Source of the DNA: a virus
IMG/VR virus record: IMGVR_UViG_3300035389_000102
Location: 1-22,357 of that record
DNA length: 22,357 nt
Direction: 5' to 3' (one strand)
The first letter of the stretch is position 1; every line of letters begins with the position of its first letter. Both the position numbers and the translations under genes were made by a program. The notes beneath the pieces are model-generated. The model had not been told where the DNA came from. It was given only the letters and a program-made list of their open reading frames with translations, and made no database searches. Shown here one piece after another: positions 13,971-19,995 of the stretch.

Positions 13971-14574
13971 GTGTACTTTTGACGCCATTAAGTCGGCATT
14001 CTTCTGCGGAAATACTTCCGTTACCCTCCGTTAACTGTTCATCAAGTGGGGTTTCTTCCGGATTAATTCCGCAATAACCCTCCTGTTTCGGTTCTTCTTC
14101 CTTGGTTTCTTCGGAAATAACCTCTTCACTAGCGTTGTTTTCGTCAGTTTTAACCGGGGTTTCTTCTATGTTATTGCCGTCAAACCACTTCAATAACTTG
14201 TCATGAAGAATGTATTCTGGAATGATCTCAATCTCTATACGCTTTCTCGCCGCCATATAAAAACGCTTCTGAATCCCTCGGGAAGTGATGATTCCATACT
14301 GATCAAAAAGTTCCTGATTGAATAAACCAACCTCCAGGCAACTGGCAAGGATCTCTTCGATCTTGTCCATCTTAATCCCCGTCTGTTTTTTCATAGAAGC
14401 TAACTGAAACTTCGACCATTTAATGAAATAACCACTCGAGTATATCCGCTGTAAAAGCTTGATCCAGAGATAAAAACCTTCCGCCTCATGTAACGTCTCG
14501 ATATATTCCACCTTTTCATCTGGAAGTACATCCAGACTGAAGTACTCTATGCCTAATTTAATCGGTCTCGCCAT
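13960..14574 (-). CDS. Replisome organiser, DUF4373/Lin1244-type (N-terminal part)
   Basis: A 204-aa protein from ATG 14574 (MARPIKLGIEYFSLDV, the family signature start) behind AGGTGGGGTGAT. The winged-helix DUF4373 domain covers about residues 1-110, with EAEGFYLWIKLLQRIYSSGYF and a later LFDQYGIITSRGIQKRF. A Glu-rich linker follows. Proteins of this family bind the phage origin, often inside their own gene, and recruit DnaC and helicase. The frame stops at TAA 13960-13962 inside a pentanucleotide repeat, and the usual C-terminal module continues in the -1 frame. The last sense codon context A-AAG-TAA could allow -1 slippage. Confidence 0.85.
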   Translation of the reverse strand: MARPIKLGIEYFSLDVLPDEKVEYIETLHEAEGFYLWIKLLQRIYSSGYFIKWSKFQLASMKKQTGIKMDKIEEILASCLEVGLFNQELFDQYGIITSRGIQKRFYMAARKRIEIEIIPEYILHDKLLKWFDGNNIEETPVKTDENNASEEVISEETKEEEPKQEGYCGINPEETPLDEQLTEGNGSISAEECRLNGVKSTQVK

Positions 14575-14578
14575 GTCA

Positions 14579-15043
14579 TCACCCCACCTCTGAAAGTTCT
14601 TCTGGATCATCCCCTGGGAAGAAATTCTCCATCCCTGCATGGTATGCCTTGTAATACGCTCTGTTATCGACTCCCAACTTCTTAATGGCACCATTCACCT
14701 TGAAGCCAAGATACTCCCGTAAAAAGTAAATCCTGAAGAATAATCGGTCTTGATCAGTTAGTATCGTATCCCCAACGATCGTCTTAAAATCCTTTGCGAA
14801 TTCTCTTTTCACATACTCTTCAAAATTAATTGGAGCATGCTCTTTCAACTGTTTTTGAACAATTTCAATTTCTTCTCTTTTTAGTTCCACATCAGTGTAC
14901 TCGTGGTTCCTAATGCAAATATCAACTTCAACCTGGAGCTCTCTGATCCTCTTATTCAGCGCTTGAATCTTGTCACGATACTTTTTGTAGTTAGCGGTGC
15001 AATGCTTCGCCCATTCCTCTCTCAACATGTCTACGTGCTTCAT
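14579..15043 (-). CDS. Early phage protein with coiled coil and HTH-like end
   Basis: A 154-aa protein from ATG 15043 with GGGGAAGG in front; an upstream in-frame ATG at 15073 has no good ribosome site. Residues ~15-75 are strongly charged and helical (YRDKIQALNKRIRELQVEVD, LKREEIEIVQKQLKEH). The C-terminal part, LTDQDRLFFRIYFLREYLGF then VNGAIKKLGVDNRAYYKAYH, resembles a sigma-region-4-like HTH. It ends five bases before the replisome organiser start. A DNA-binding role is likely; the specific function is unknown. Confidence 0.7.
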   Translation of the reverse strand: MKHVDMLREEWAKHCTANYKKYRDKIQALNKRIRELQVEVDICIRNHEYTDVELKREEIEIVQKQLKEHAPINFEEYVKREFAKDFKTIVGDTILTDQDRLFFRIYFLREYLGFKVNGAIKKLGVDNRAYYKAYHAGMENFFPGDDPEELSEVG

Positions 15044-15062
15044 TAACCTTCCCCCTCTGATT

Positions 15063-15107
15063 TCTCTATTCACTTACAGAAGTGATTCTGCTATACTTGA
15101 ATAGAGA
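15063..15107. repeat. Nested inverted repeat upstream of the 154-aa gene
   Basis: TCTCTATTCA (15063-15072) and TGAATAGAGA (15098-15107) are exact 10-base inverted copies. Between them CAGAA-GTGA-TTCTG (15077-15090) forms a second small hairpin. The element lies in the 5' leader of the 14579-15043 gene, just before its ribosome site. It could control translation or be a protein-binding or origin-like site. Confidence 0.65.
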
Positions 15108-15177
15108 TATTTTTAGTCGAATACTCATTGGATCCGCATTCCCGTACGGGTCTTTTTTCTTTCCCAAAATTGTTCAT
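15091..15177 (-). CDS. Possible 28-aa micro-protein
   Basis: An ATG at 15177 follows AGGAGG with good spacing, eleven bases after the HNH stop. It encodes 28 residues starting MNNFGKEKRPVRECGSNEYS. It ends inside the nested inverted repeat. The strong ribosome site is the main support; no homologue is recognised. It may act as a leader peptide for the next gene. Confidence 0.4.
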   Translation of the reverse strand: MNNFGKEKRPVRECGSNEYSTKNISIQV

Positions 15178-15187
15178 CTCTTGCCTC

Positions 15188-15973
15188 CTATCCGATCTTT
15201 TGTTTCTTTTTCCGCTTAATCCGGGCTTTCTTTACTTTCACTATTAATATTCCAGTTTTCGTAAATTCCGCATTTTTACTTCTTAGGTTTGATCTTGTCA
15301 GTTCCAGTGATTCAGCCATTGTGATAAGCGCCAGATTTTCTAAAGTGATATTCTGTTTATCTGCGTCAAGAAAAGTTAAAACATACCCTTCAGGCACTTC
15401 TCCATTTTTTCCTTCCCAAATCACTTTATGTTTTGGTCTCCATACATTAGGCTCCGCCGTCTTGATGAGCCTATAACCATCGACATCCACTCTTTCGCTA
15501 CCTAAAGGTTTATGGTTCACTGGCCTATGTCCTTTTTTGAACCACCCTTTCTCGCTGCCTGGTGCGTGGTATCCTTTCCTTCCTTTATTCAATGGAATAT
15601 GCCCTTTTGGAAACTGTCCATCCAAACCACTATTGATGCCGTGATTCCCATAGTAGTTCTTCATCTGTTCATGAGTGTAGCTTGTTCCAAATCTCTTGTT
15701 CAATTGCTCCATCATGTCTTTGGGTCCTATTCCAACATGGTTCACTTTGATGAACTCTTTAATTTCCTTCGGATATAACATCGTTGGTCTTCCAGCTGGC
15801 AATCCGATCGGTGTCCCACTTTTTAATTTATTATTGCTTTTATAAGACTTCATCTTCGATTCTGTAAAGATCGGACCAAAGTTTTCATTCACAAGTGCTA
15901 CTAGAACTTTTGTTGTGGTTCCTCCTACGTGCTTTGCTATAAAATTTTTAACCTCCATAGGGTACCTTTTCAT
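15188..15973 (-). CDS. HNH endonuclease with duplicated N-terminal DNA-binding unit
   Basis: A 261-aa protein. The HNH_3-type core lies near residues 160-215: GSERVDVDGYRLIK, then KHKVIWEGKNGEVPEGYVL, FLDADKQNITLENLALI, with His182 and Asn208/213 as expected active-site residues. The linker GHIPLNKGRKG and WFKKGHRPVNHKPLG is also standard for this family. The N-terminal part carries two copies of a ~50-residue unit (about 4-53 and 67-116), each with YPxExKxFI, HVG, FG, T, MKxY and SG, probably HTH domains. It may be a free-standing homing-type nuclease. It overlaps the upstream gene (ATGA). Confidence 0.88.
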   Translation of the reverse strand: MKRYPMEVKNFIAKHVGGTTTKVLVALVNENFGPIFTESKMKSYKSNNKLKSGTPIGLPAGRPTMLYPKEIKEFIKVNHVGIGPKDMMEQLNKRFGTSYTHEQMKNYYGNHGINSGLDGQFPKGHIPLNKGRKGYHAPGSEKGWFKKGHRPVNHKPLGSERVDVDGYRLIKTAEPNVWRPKHKVIWEGKNGEVPEGYVLTFLDADKQNITLENLALITMAESLELTRSNLRSKNAEFTKTGILIVKVKKARIKRKKKQKIG

Positions 15974-16212
15974 TGGCTTGCCTCTAACATCGGCGGAAGA
16001 GATTCTTTCGGTGTCTCTATCCCATATTCATTGAGGTGCTTCATAGTCTTTAATGCCAGTTCACCATTTTGGATAATTGTTGCCGCTACAGCCGTTACCG
16101 CCTTACTTTTAACTATTTCTTTTTCCATTTGCTCTCCGGTCATATCATCGTCCGTGATCTTTTCCAATGTCTCAAAAAGGTAATTGTTTAAATCCGTCAA
16201 TGTGTTCTTCAT
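15970..16212 (-). CDS. Conserved small phage protein next to the HNH gene
   Basis: About 80 aa, starting MKNTLTDLNNYLFETLEKIT, with DDMTGEQMEKEIVKSKAVTA and ATIIQNGELALKTMKHL. This pattern (LTDLNNxLFExLExL...GExxxxEIxRxKAV...A..II.N) is common in Gram-positive phage early regions, usually beside an HNH gene, and carries no assigned function. AGGAGGCGA supports the second of two adjacent ATG codons (16212) slightly better than the first (16215). All-helical prediction. Confidence 0.8.
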   Translation of the reverse strand: MKNTLTDLNNYLFETLEKITDDDMTGEQMEKEIVKSKAVTAVAATIIQNGELALKTMKHLNEYGIETPKESLPPMLEASQ

Positions 16213-16568
16213 CATTCGCCTCCTAACGCTTGCAATGCCAACTGGATCCGCATGTCTACACCCTCGGGAATCGTCTGTATATAGTCCAAATCAATCTCCT
16301 CAAGCGTTTGTGTCGAGAAGCTGACACTTTCCCTCAGCACTTGATTCTCTGCCCTTAAATTCTCAATAACAACCGCTTGGAAGCCATTGCTATCATCAAG
16401 CAGTTCGACCGCCTCCTGATACTCTCCGATCAGGCTATGCTGCATAACAGCAATCATTACCAACATGATGATCAGGATTACAAAACAGGGAATAATTATC
16501 GAATCAATCTTCATCTGCTCCCTGATCTTTGGTCGTTTCCCCTTTCTCTCATTCAAATTGTCATTCAT
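16212..16568 (-). CDS. Single-pass membrane protein with coiled-coil tail
   Basis: An about 118-aa protein with a basic N-terminus (NERKGKRPKIREQMK) and one hydrophobic span near residues 24-43 (IIIPCFVILIIMLVMIAVM), then a helical extracytoplasmic or coiled-coil part (IENLRAENQVLRESV). The N-in, C-out orientation follows from the positive charge. Three tandem ATG codons occur; AAAGGTGG fits the third (16568) best. Function unknown. Confidence 0.7.
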   Translation of the reverse strand: MNDNLNERKGKRPKIREQMKIDSIIIPCFVILIIMLVMIAVMQHSLIGEYQEAVELLDDSNGFQAVVIENLRAENQVLRESVSFSTQTLEEIDLDYIQTIPEGVDMRIQLALQALGGE

Positions 16569-16583
16569 CATCATCCACCTTTC

Positions 16584-16766
16584 TTACATGTACACTTTCT
16601 CATCAAAATATCGTCTGCTGATTTTGCCACGTACTGTGATTTTCCCTTGACCTGAAAGCTCCGTATTCAGTTCTCGAATTAGACGATATGCATAGCTCAT
16701 CGATACTTGAAGAATCTCCGATATTTCCTGCGCGTTATAAAATCTTGATTCAATAACTTTTGCCAT
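16584..16766 (-). CDS. Excisionase-like winged-HTH protein
   Basis: A 60-aa protein reading FYNAQEISEILQVSMSYAYR, then LIRELNTELSGQGKITVRGKISRRYFDEKVY. This is the compact winged-helix pattern of small phage excisionase/MerR-like proteins (Yt.xEva.iL.vS...aYk.IreLN.eL...G......ki...yf.e..y). It may be an Xis or an early-gene regulator. No integrase is next to it, so excisionase function is unproven. It starts 12 bases after the XRE stop with GGGAGA in front. Confidence 0.78.
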   Translation of the reverse strand: MAKVIESRFYNAQEISEILQVSMSYAYRLIRELNTELSGQGKITVRGKISRRYFDEKVYM

Positions 16767-16778
16767 AAGGCTCTCCCT

Positions 16779-17303
16779 TCATGTTTTTTTGTAATAACCC
16801 TTCATACTCATTTTCTTTTCTAGCCGATATTCTAGGTCCCTCAGATCCAATCCAAAAACCTCGGACATTTCTATCAAATGCATTTGAATTGCCGGCATGA
16901 TATCAATAACCTGCATTTCATACTGCATAAGCAGCTTCCAATCATCCTTAGTAAACTCCCGCCGGTCGCGTTTATTCACTACCATTTTCCGCAGCCTTTC
17001 AATGTTTGATATCAGTTCCCCAGCTTCTTCAATCAAAATGCCCATACCAACCACATTGTGATCATCAACTCGATTCAGTACTGGTATATTGAAAAAATTC
17101 GTCTTGTACTCGAAGCAAAACTCCGCAAGCAACCGATCACTCTCCAGCACTCTTGTCATCCGGAAAGCATTGTCCGGTGGAACATCGCGCCCGGCTTCAT
17201 AATCTGAAATCGTTGACTGGGTAACCCCGATCGACCTAGCCAAAACATTTTGACTCATTCCAATCTTCTTTCTCTGAATCAATAACTCATCTGAAAACGA
17301 CAT
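16779..17303 (-). CDS. Second XRE-family regulator, 174 aa
   Basis: An N-terminal Cro/CI helix-turn-helix (RKKIGMSQNVLARSIGVTQS, then TISDYEAGRDVPPDNAFRM, residues ~11-50) is followed by about 120 helical residues (ELISNIERLRKMVV, WKLLMQYEMQVIDIMPAIQM) of unknown role. No peptidase or LexA-type active site is seen. The gene follows a 17-bp palindrome at 17331-17347 and has AGGTGAT in front, so it probably autoregulates. In other Gram-positive phages such proteins control the early operon. Confidence 0.85.
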   Translation of the reverse strand: MSFSDELLIQRKKIGMSQNVLARSIGVTQSTISDYEAGRDVPPDNAFRMTRVLESDRLLAEFCFEYKTNFFNIPVLNRVDDHNVVGMGILIEEAGELISNIERLRKMVVNKRDRREFTKDDWKLLMQYEMQVIDIMPAIQMHLIEMSEVFGLDLRDLEYRLEKKMSMKGYYKKT

Positions 17304-17330
17304 ATAATCACCTCCAATAATATTTATTCA

Positions 17331-17347
17331 ACCGGTAACTTACCGGT
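17331..17347. promoter_or_regulatory. 17-bp perfect palindromic operator
   Basis: ACCGGTAA-C-TTACCGGT is an exact palindrome in the 71-bp gap before the second XRE gene, 28 bases from its start. A single copy with this symmetry is typical of a dimeric HTH repressor site. The binding protein is most likely the XRE protein encoded just downstream (inference). Confidence 0.65.
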
Positions 17348-17374
17348 GAAATATCAGTTCATTATCCAGTACAA

Positions 17375-17563
17375 TTACACTAGAAGAGCTTCACAAATCT
17401 CATCAAGGGTTCGCTGAAGAAGCAATCTCCCCTCACAAATTAATTCATCAAGATCGTGCCCCTGGTGAACCATCTCCGCAATATCTCTTGAAATCTCTCT
17501 AGCAGCACGTCTCATCTCTTCTGTGACCAGATTCGCCCTCTGGTCAATCACCATTAATCTCAT
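17375..17563 (-). CDS. Small helical phage protein, 62 aa
   Basis: A 62-aa protein with GAGGTGAGTA as ribosome site. It is acidic/basic mixed and predicted wholly helical (EEMRRAAREISRDIAEMV, LQRTLDEICEALL). No family is recognised. It ends at the operator region of the second XRE gene, so it is the last gene of the first early transcript before that control point. Confidence 0.6.
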   Translation of the reverse strand: MRLMVIDQRANLVTEEMRRAAREISRDIAEMVHQGHDLDELICEGRLLLQRTLDEICEALLV

Positions 17564-17602
17564 TACTCACCTCATTTACGGTCATGCAAATGGCCGTCAT
17601 TT

Positions 17603-17749
17603 CTATGAATACGTCGAAGCCCAGAAGCCGCACGTTTCATCAACATCAATGACCTGCTTCGCCTTCGGACTTAATAAATTCCTGCAATGATCATCCTCTT
17701 GATCTCTCCACTTGCAGAATCCACAAATTCGCTCATCGCTAACACTCAT
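17603..17749 (-). CDS. Small Cys4 protein, 48 aa
   Basis: A 48-aa protein starting MSVSDERICGFCKWRDQEDD with AAGGAGAAAAA as ribosome site. Cysteines at 9, 12, 22 and 42 (CGFC, HC, TCGFW) suit one zinc site; the spacing is like small phage proteins of the C-x2-C-x9-C type. The start overlaps the stop of the double zinc-ribbon gene (ATGA). It forms the third of three adjacent Cys-rich genes. Confidence 0.7.
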   Translation of the reverse strand: MSVSDERICGFCKWRDQEDDHCRNLLSPKAKQVIDVDETCGFWASTYS

Positions 17750-18180
17750 TTTTTCTCCTTTAAATTATCCACACGACTCTTTGATAACTCCCTGCCGCAT
17801 CCCGCACAATATTCATCAGTACTTAAACCGATGTATCCACACGAACACGTCTGAGTGCTTACACTCATTTGATGGCCGCAACTTGAGCAGAATTTAGCAG
17901 TTGAACTCACATCAGAATGGCACGCTGGACATTCTTCCATCCTCAATGAATACCAATCAATTTCATTGGCTCTGATTCTTTTGAATTCATCATCAATCCA
18001 TTCATTTAACTTCGCCACCTCTTGCTTGTAGCCCTCAACTAGCACAAGTGCAGCTTCTCTTTCCTCTCGTTTCATTTCCGATAGGTTGTGAATCAGATCC
18101 TCTGCACAACGTATGGTTTCGGATCGATTACGACAAAGTCGATCTAGCGTTTCATTAGTCTTTACGTCTCTTCGTTTCAA
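17746..18180 (-). CDS. Double zinc-ribbon protein with helical N-terminus
   Basis: About 144 aa from a TTG at 18180. AAAGGAG lies in front and the TTGA overlaps the previous stop. A frame extending to 18237 would lie inside the neighbour without a ribosome site. The N-terminal ~85 residues are helical (ALVLVEGYKQEVAKLNEWID). The C-terminal part holds two zinc ribbons: ECPACHSD...FCSSCGHQ and TCSCGYIG...YCAGCGRE. Such double ribbons (DZANK-like) bind nucleic acid or proteins. Function in the phage is unknown; its position right after cro suggests an immediate-early regulator or host-takeover protein. Confidence 0.75.
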   Translation of the reverse strand: MKRRDVKTNETLDRLCRNRSETIRCAEDLIHNLSEMKREEREAALVLVEGYKQEVAKLNEWIDDEFKRIRANEIDWYSLRMEECPACHSDVSSTAKFCSSCGHQMSVSTQTCSCGYIGLSTDEYCAGCGRELSKSRVDNLKEKK

Positions 18181-18335
18181 GAGTTTTCTCTCCTTTCGAT
18201 CATCCACACAACAACTGGATCTAATAGTAATCCGCAACGCATGCAGCGCGTGTCACCCTGCTGGATCTCACAATGGCAGCGGGGACAGTTCTGTAATTCC
18301 TGGTGCTTTGCATCGATGCGACTGAAATTAGCCAT
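18177..18335 (-). CDS. Small zinc-ribbon protein, 52 aa
   Basis: From ATG 18335 (MANFSRIDAKHQELQNCPRC), with AGGAAG nine bases upstream, overlapping the Cro-like stop by 8 bases. One zinc ribbon is visible: CPRCHCEIQQGDTRCMRCG. The following VVVWMIERRENS is a short helix. An in-frame ATG at 18371 is possible but lies well inside the Cro-like gene. First of three consecutive zinc-binding genes in the earliest transcript. Confidence 0.65.
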   Translation of the reverse strand: MANFSRIDAKHQELQNCPRCHCEIQQGDTRCMRCGLLLDPVVVWMIERRENS

Positions 18336-18579
18336 TGCCACATTCTTCCTTGTCTGGATCATTTTGTCCATCTTTAATGGGTTCCGTCTTTAAAAAAATA
18401 TCATCCGGTTTCATATCAAAGATTTCAGCTATCATAACAGCCATGTCATACCTCAGTCGAATAGTGCCTGTTGCTAATGCAGAAATATATTGCTTGCTTT
18501 TCCCTAGCTTTTCGGCAAGTTCCGACATAGTAATTCCATTCTCTTCGCATAATGTTTTGATTTCTTTACCATAATTCAC
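18328..18579 (-). CDS. Cro-like XRE repressor
   Basis: An 83-aa helix-turn-helix protein: YGKEIKTLCEENGITMSELA then EKLGKSKQYISALATGTIRL, with IAEIFDMKPDDIFL closing the domain. The start is a GTG at 18579 behind AAAGGAGA. An in-frame ATG at 18618 cannot be used, because the promoter -10 at 18624-18629 places the transcript start near 18617. It is the first gene of the early lytic transcript, divergent from the repressor. It presumably competes for the palindromes at 18631 and 18671 (inference from lambda-like switches). Confidence 0.88.
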   Translation of the reverse strand: MNYGKEIKTLCEENGITMSELAEKLGKSKQYISALATGTIRLRYDMAVMIAEIFDMKPDDIFLKTEPIKDGQNDPDKEECGNG

Positions 18580-18623
18580 GGTATTTTCTCCTTTCGATCC
18601 ATTAATTATGTACTTCAATTACA

Positions 18624-18652
18624 AATATAGTCCATTAATAATGGATTGTCAA
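18624..18652 (-). promoter_or_regulatory. Early (PR-like) promoter
   Basis: On the minus strand TTGACA (rc 18647-18652), a 17-base spacer and TATATT (rc 18624-18629) form a near-consensus sigma-A promoter reading toward the Cro-like gene. The spacer is almost completely occupied by the palindrome at 18631-18645, so a bound repressor would block RNA polymerase. Confidence 0.85.
18631..18645. promoter_or_regulatory. Operator palindrome 1
   Basis: TCCATTA-A-TAATGGA, a perfect 15-bp palindrome inside the spacer of the early promoter. Related half-sites (TCCATTAAT at 18593-18601 and GTCCATG near 18709) lie on both sides. Confidence 0.8.
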
Positions 18653-18670
18653 CTATTTTTTCTATTCTTA

Positions 18671-18683
18671 GTGGATTATCCAC
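18671..18683. promoter_or_regulatory. Operator palindrome 2
   Basis: GTGGAT-T-ATCCAC, a perfect 13-bp palindrome sharing the TGGAT/ATCCA core with operator 1, placed between the two divergent promoters. It is flanked by a wider dyad, CTTAGTG (18667-18673) and CACTAAG (18697-18703). Confidence 0.75.
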
Positions 18684-18724
18684 GATTTTCCTATTTCACT
18701 AAGGAAAGTCCATGTATTTTTGAC

Positions 18725-18730
18725 TATAAT
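18725..18730 (+). promoter_or_regulatory. -10 element of the repressor promoter
   Basis: TATAAT is perfect and 24 bases before the ATG, but no good -35 is found at 16-18 bases upstream. A weak -35 is usual for repressor-maintenance promoters that depend on activation by bound repressor. Confidence 0.5.
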
Positions 18731-18753
18731 TATAGACATGGTAGGTGATTAAT

Positions 18754-19065
18754 ATGGATTTTCAAGATAGATTGAAAAACGAGCGGAAGCGCGTTGGATT
18801 AACACAAGATGAGTTTGGAAAGAAATTCAGCCTCTCAAAACAAGCCATCTCTTCATATGAGAATGGTATTAGTTATCCTAATCCAGATAGTCTAAAAGCC
18901 TTTGCAAAATTTTTTGATGTTTCAGTAGATTATCTCCTGGGAGAAACAAACGTGAGGCACCAGCACGATGTCCTCGCCTTCCACACCACTGAAGATCTCA
19001 CCGAAGAAGAATGGGAAGAAGTAAAACAATACATAGACTTCATTAGAAGCAAAAGAGACGACTAA
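18754..19065 (+). CDS. Prophage repressor, XRE/CI-like, without peptidase domain
   Basis: A 103-aa protein from ATG 18754 (AGGTGA five bases upstream; a GTG at 18745 overlaps that site). The HTH is clear: RLKNERKRVGLTQDEFGKKF, SLSKQAISSYENG, then FAKFFDVSVDYLLGE. The C-terminus (LTEEEWEEVKQYIDFIRSK) is a short helix, not a LexA/CI self-cleavage domain. Derepression must therefore come from another route, such as ImmA/IrrE cleavage or an antirepressor. It faces the Cro-like gene across the operators and is followed at once by a terminator. Confidence 0.9.
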   Translation: MDFQDRLKNERKRVGLTQDEFGKKFSLSKQAISSYENGISYPNPDSLKAFAKFFDVSVDYLLGETNVRHQHDVLAFHTTEDLTEEEWEEVKQYIDFIRSKRDD

Positions 19066-19092
19066 GAGCACAGGGAGACCTGTGCTCTTTTG
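19064..19092 (+). terminator. Terminator of the repressor gene
   Basis: AAGAGCACAGG and CCTGTGCTCTT pair perfectly around a GAGA tetraloop, followed by T residues (four in a row including the stem end). It begins at the repressor stop codon. It separates repressor transcription from the accessory operon at 19164. Confidence 0.85.
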
Positions 19093-19163
19093 ATGTAAAC
19101 AAATATATCGATAGATTTCCCAATACTTAGGAAAACGTTTAGAATTTTTGAAAGGAGTTATCT

Positions 19164-19967
19164 ATGAATGCAACAAATGAAATAAAAACAGAGGTGAAAA
19201 ACCTCTATCTCCACGGAAGGGCTTTGCTGTTCCTCGAAACCGTCAAAAAAGAACAGATTACTGAAGAACAGCTTGGAAATGTCGCTAAATCAAGCATTTA
19301 TCAGGATTTAAAAGAACACGGTGATATTTTAATTAACGAGTATCAAACATGGTATTTCAAAAGTCTGAGAGTGGTGAAACAACTCGCCCCTGAAAGACTA
19401 TCCGAATTTATTAATCTATACAAACCTCATAAAGAACCTAAGTCAATCGACTATTCCACGTATTCTATCTATGACTATTTGAACAATTTACAAGTAACAA
19501 AAGCGAGTGGGAGAATTGTAGATTCATATTCGGCATTTTCATCAAAATTTCTAAATCAGCTGGGGATTGTCAACTCAATACATACCACAATTGATAGTCT
19601 GATTATTGATATCGAAGGCACAATTCAAAGTGCATTCTTTGATTCGGAAATAAAGGTTGCTGAAGATCTATTAATGAAAAAACACCTCCGAGCAAGTGGA
19701 GCCATATGTGGAGTCGTGTTAGAAAATCACTTCGCCTCGGTATGTGAAAATCATGAGATTAAATTCCGAAAAAAGAATCCAACAATTGATGATTATAACA
19801 ATGAGTTGAAAACCAACAAATTAATTGACATACCAGTATGGAGACATATTCAACACCTTGGAGATATCAGGAATTTATGCGTTCATAAAAAGGACCGTGA
19901 TCCGGAACCTGATGAAATTGAAGATTTGATTCGAGGATGTAAGAAACTCATTGCAGAGCTATACTAA
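19164..19967 (+). CDS. HEPN-motif protein, putative RNase (accessory operon gene 1)
   Basis: A 267-aa protein with GAAAGGAG in front. The N-terminal ~150 residues are helical and not recognised. The C-terminal ~105 residues look like a HEPN/DUF4145-type helical bundle: LMKKHLRASGAICGVVLENH, then HLGDIRNLCVHKKDRDPEPD and DLIRGCKKLI. Arg236-x4-His241 in RNLCVH is the Rx4-6H signature of HEPN ribonucleases, with Asn in the second position as usual. HEPN proteins are frequent toxins in abortive-infection systems. First gene of a four-gene unit; AT-rich relative to the phage genes. The assignment is by motif. Confidence 0.72.
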   Translation: MNATNEIKTEVKNLYLHGRALLFLETVKKEQITEEQLGNVAKSSIYQDLKEHGDILINEYQTWYFKSLRVVKQLAPERLSEFINLYKPHKEPKSIDYSTYSIYDYLNNLQVTKASGRIVDSYSAFSSKFLNQLGIVNSIHTTIDSLIIDIEGTIQSAFFDSEIKVAEDLLMKKHLRASGAICGVVLENHFASVCENHEIKFRKKNPTIDDYNNELKTNKLIDIPVWRHIQHLGDIRNLCVHKKDRDPEPDEIEDLIRGCKKLIAELY

Positions 19968-19995
19968 TGAAGTATGGAGTTAATGGAGGCTTGTT

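Noticed and set aside
14575-14694. Longer replisome-organiser start at 14694
   Set aside because: The extra 40 codons lie inside the preceding gene, and MARPIKLGIEYF at 14574 is the family start with a good ribosome site.
17577-17600. Weak dyad ACGGCCAT/ATGACCGT before the 62-aa gene
   Set aside because: It has an internal mismatch, no T-run and no clear role, so it was not listed as a terminator or operator.
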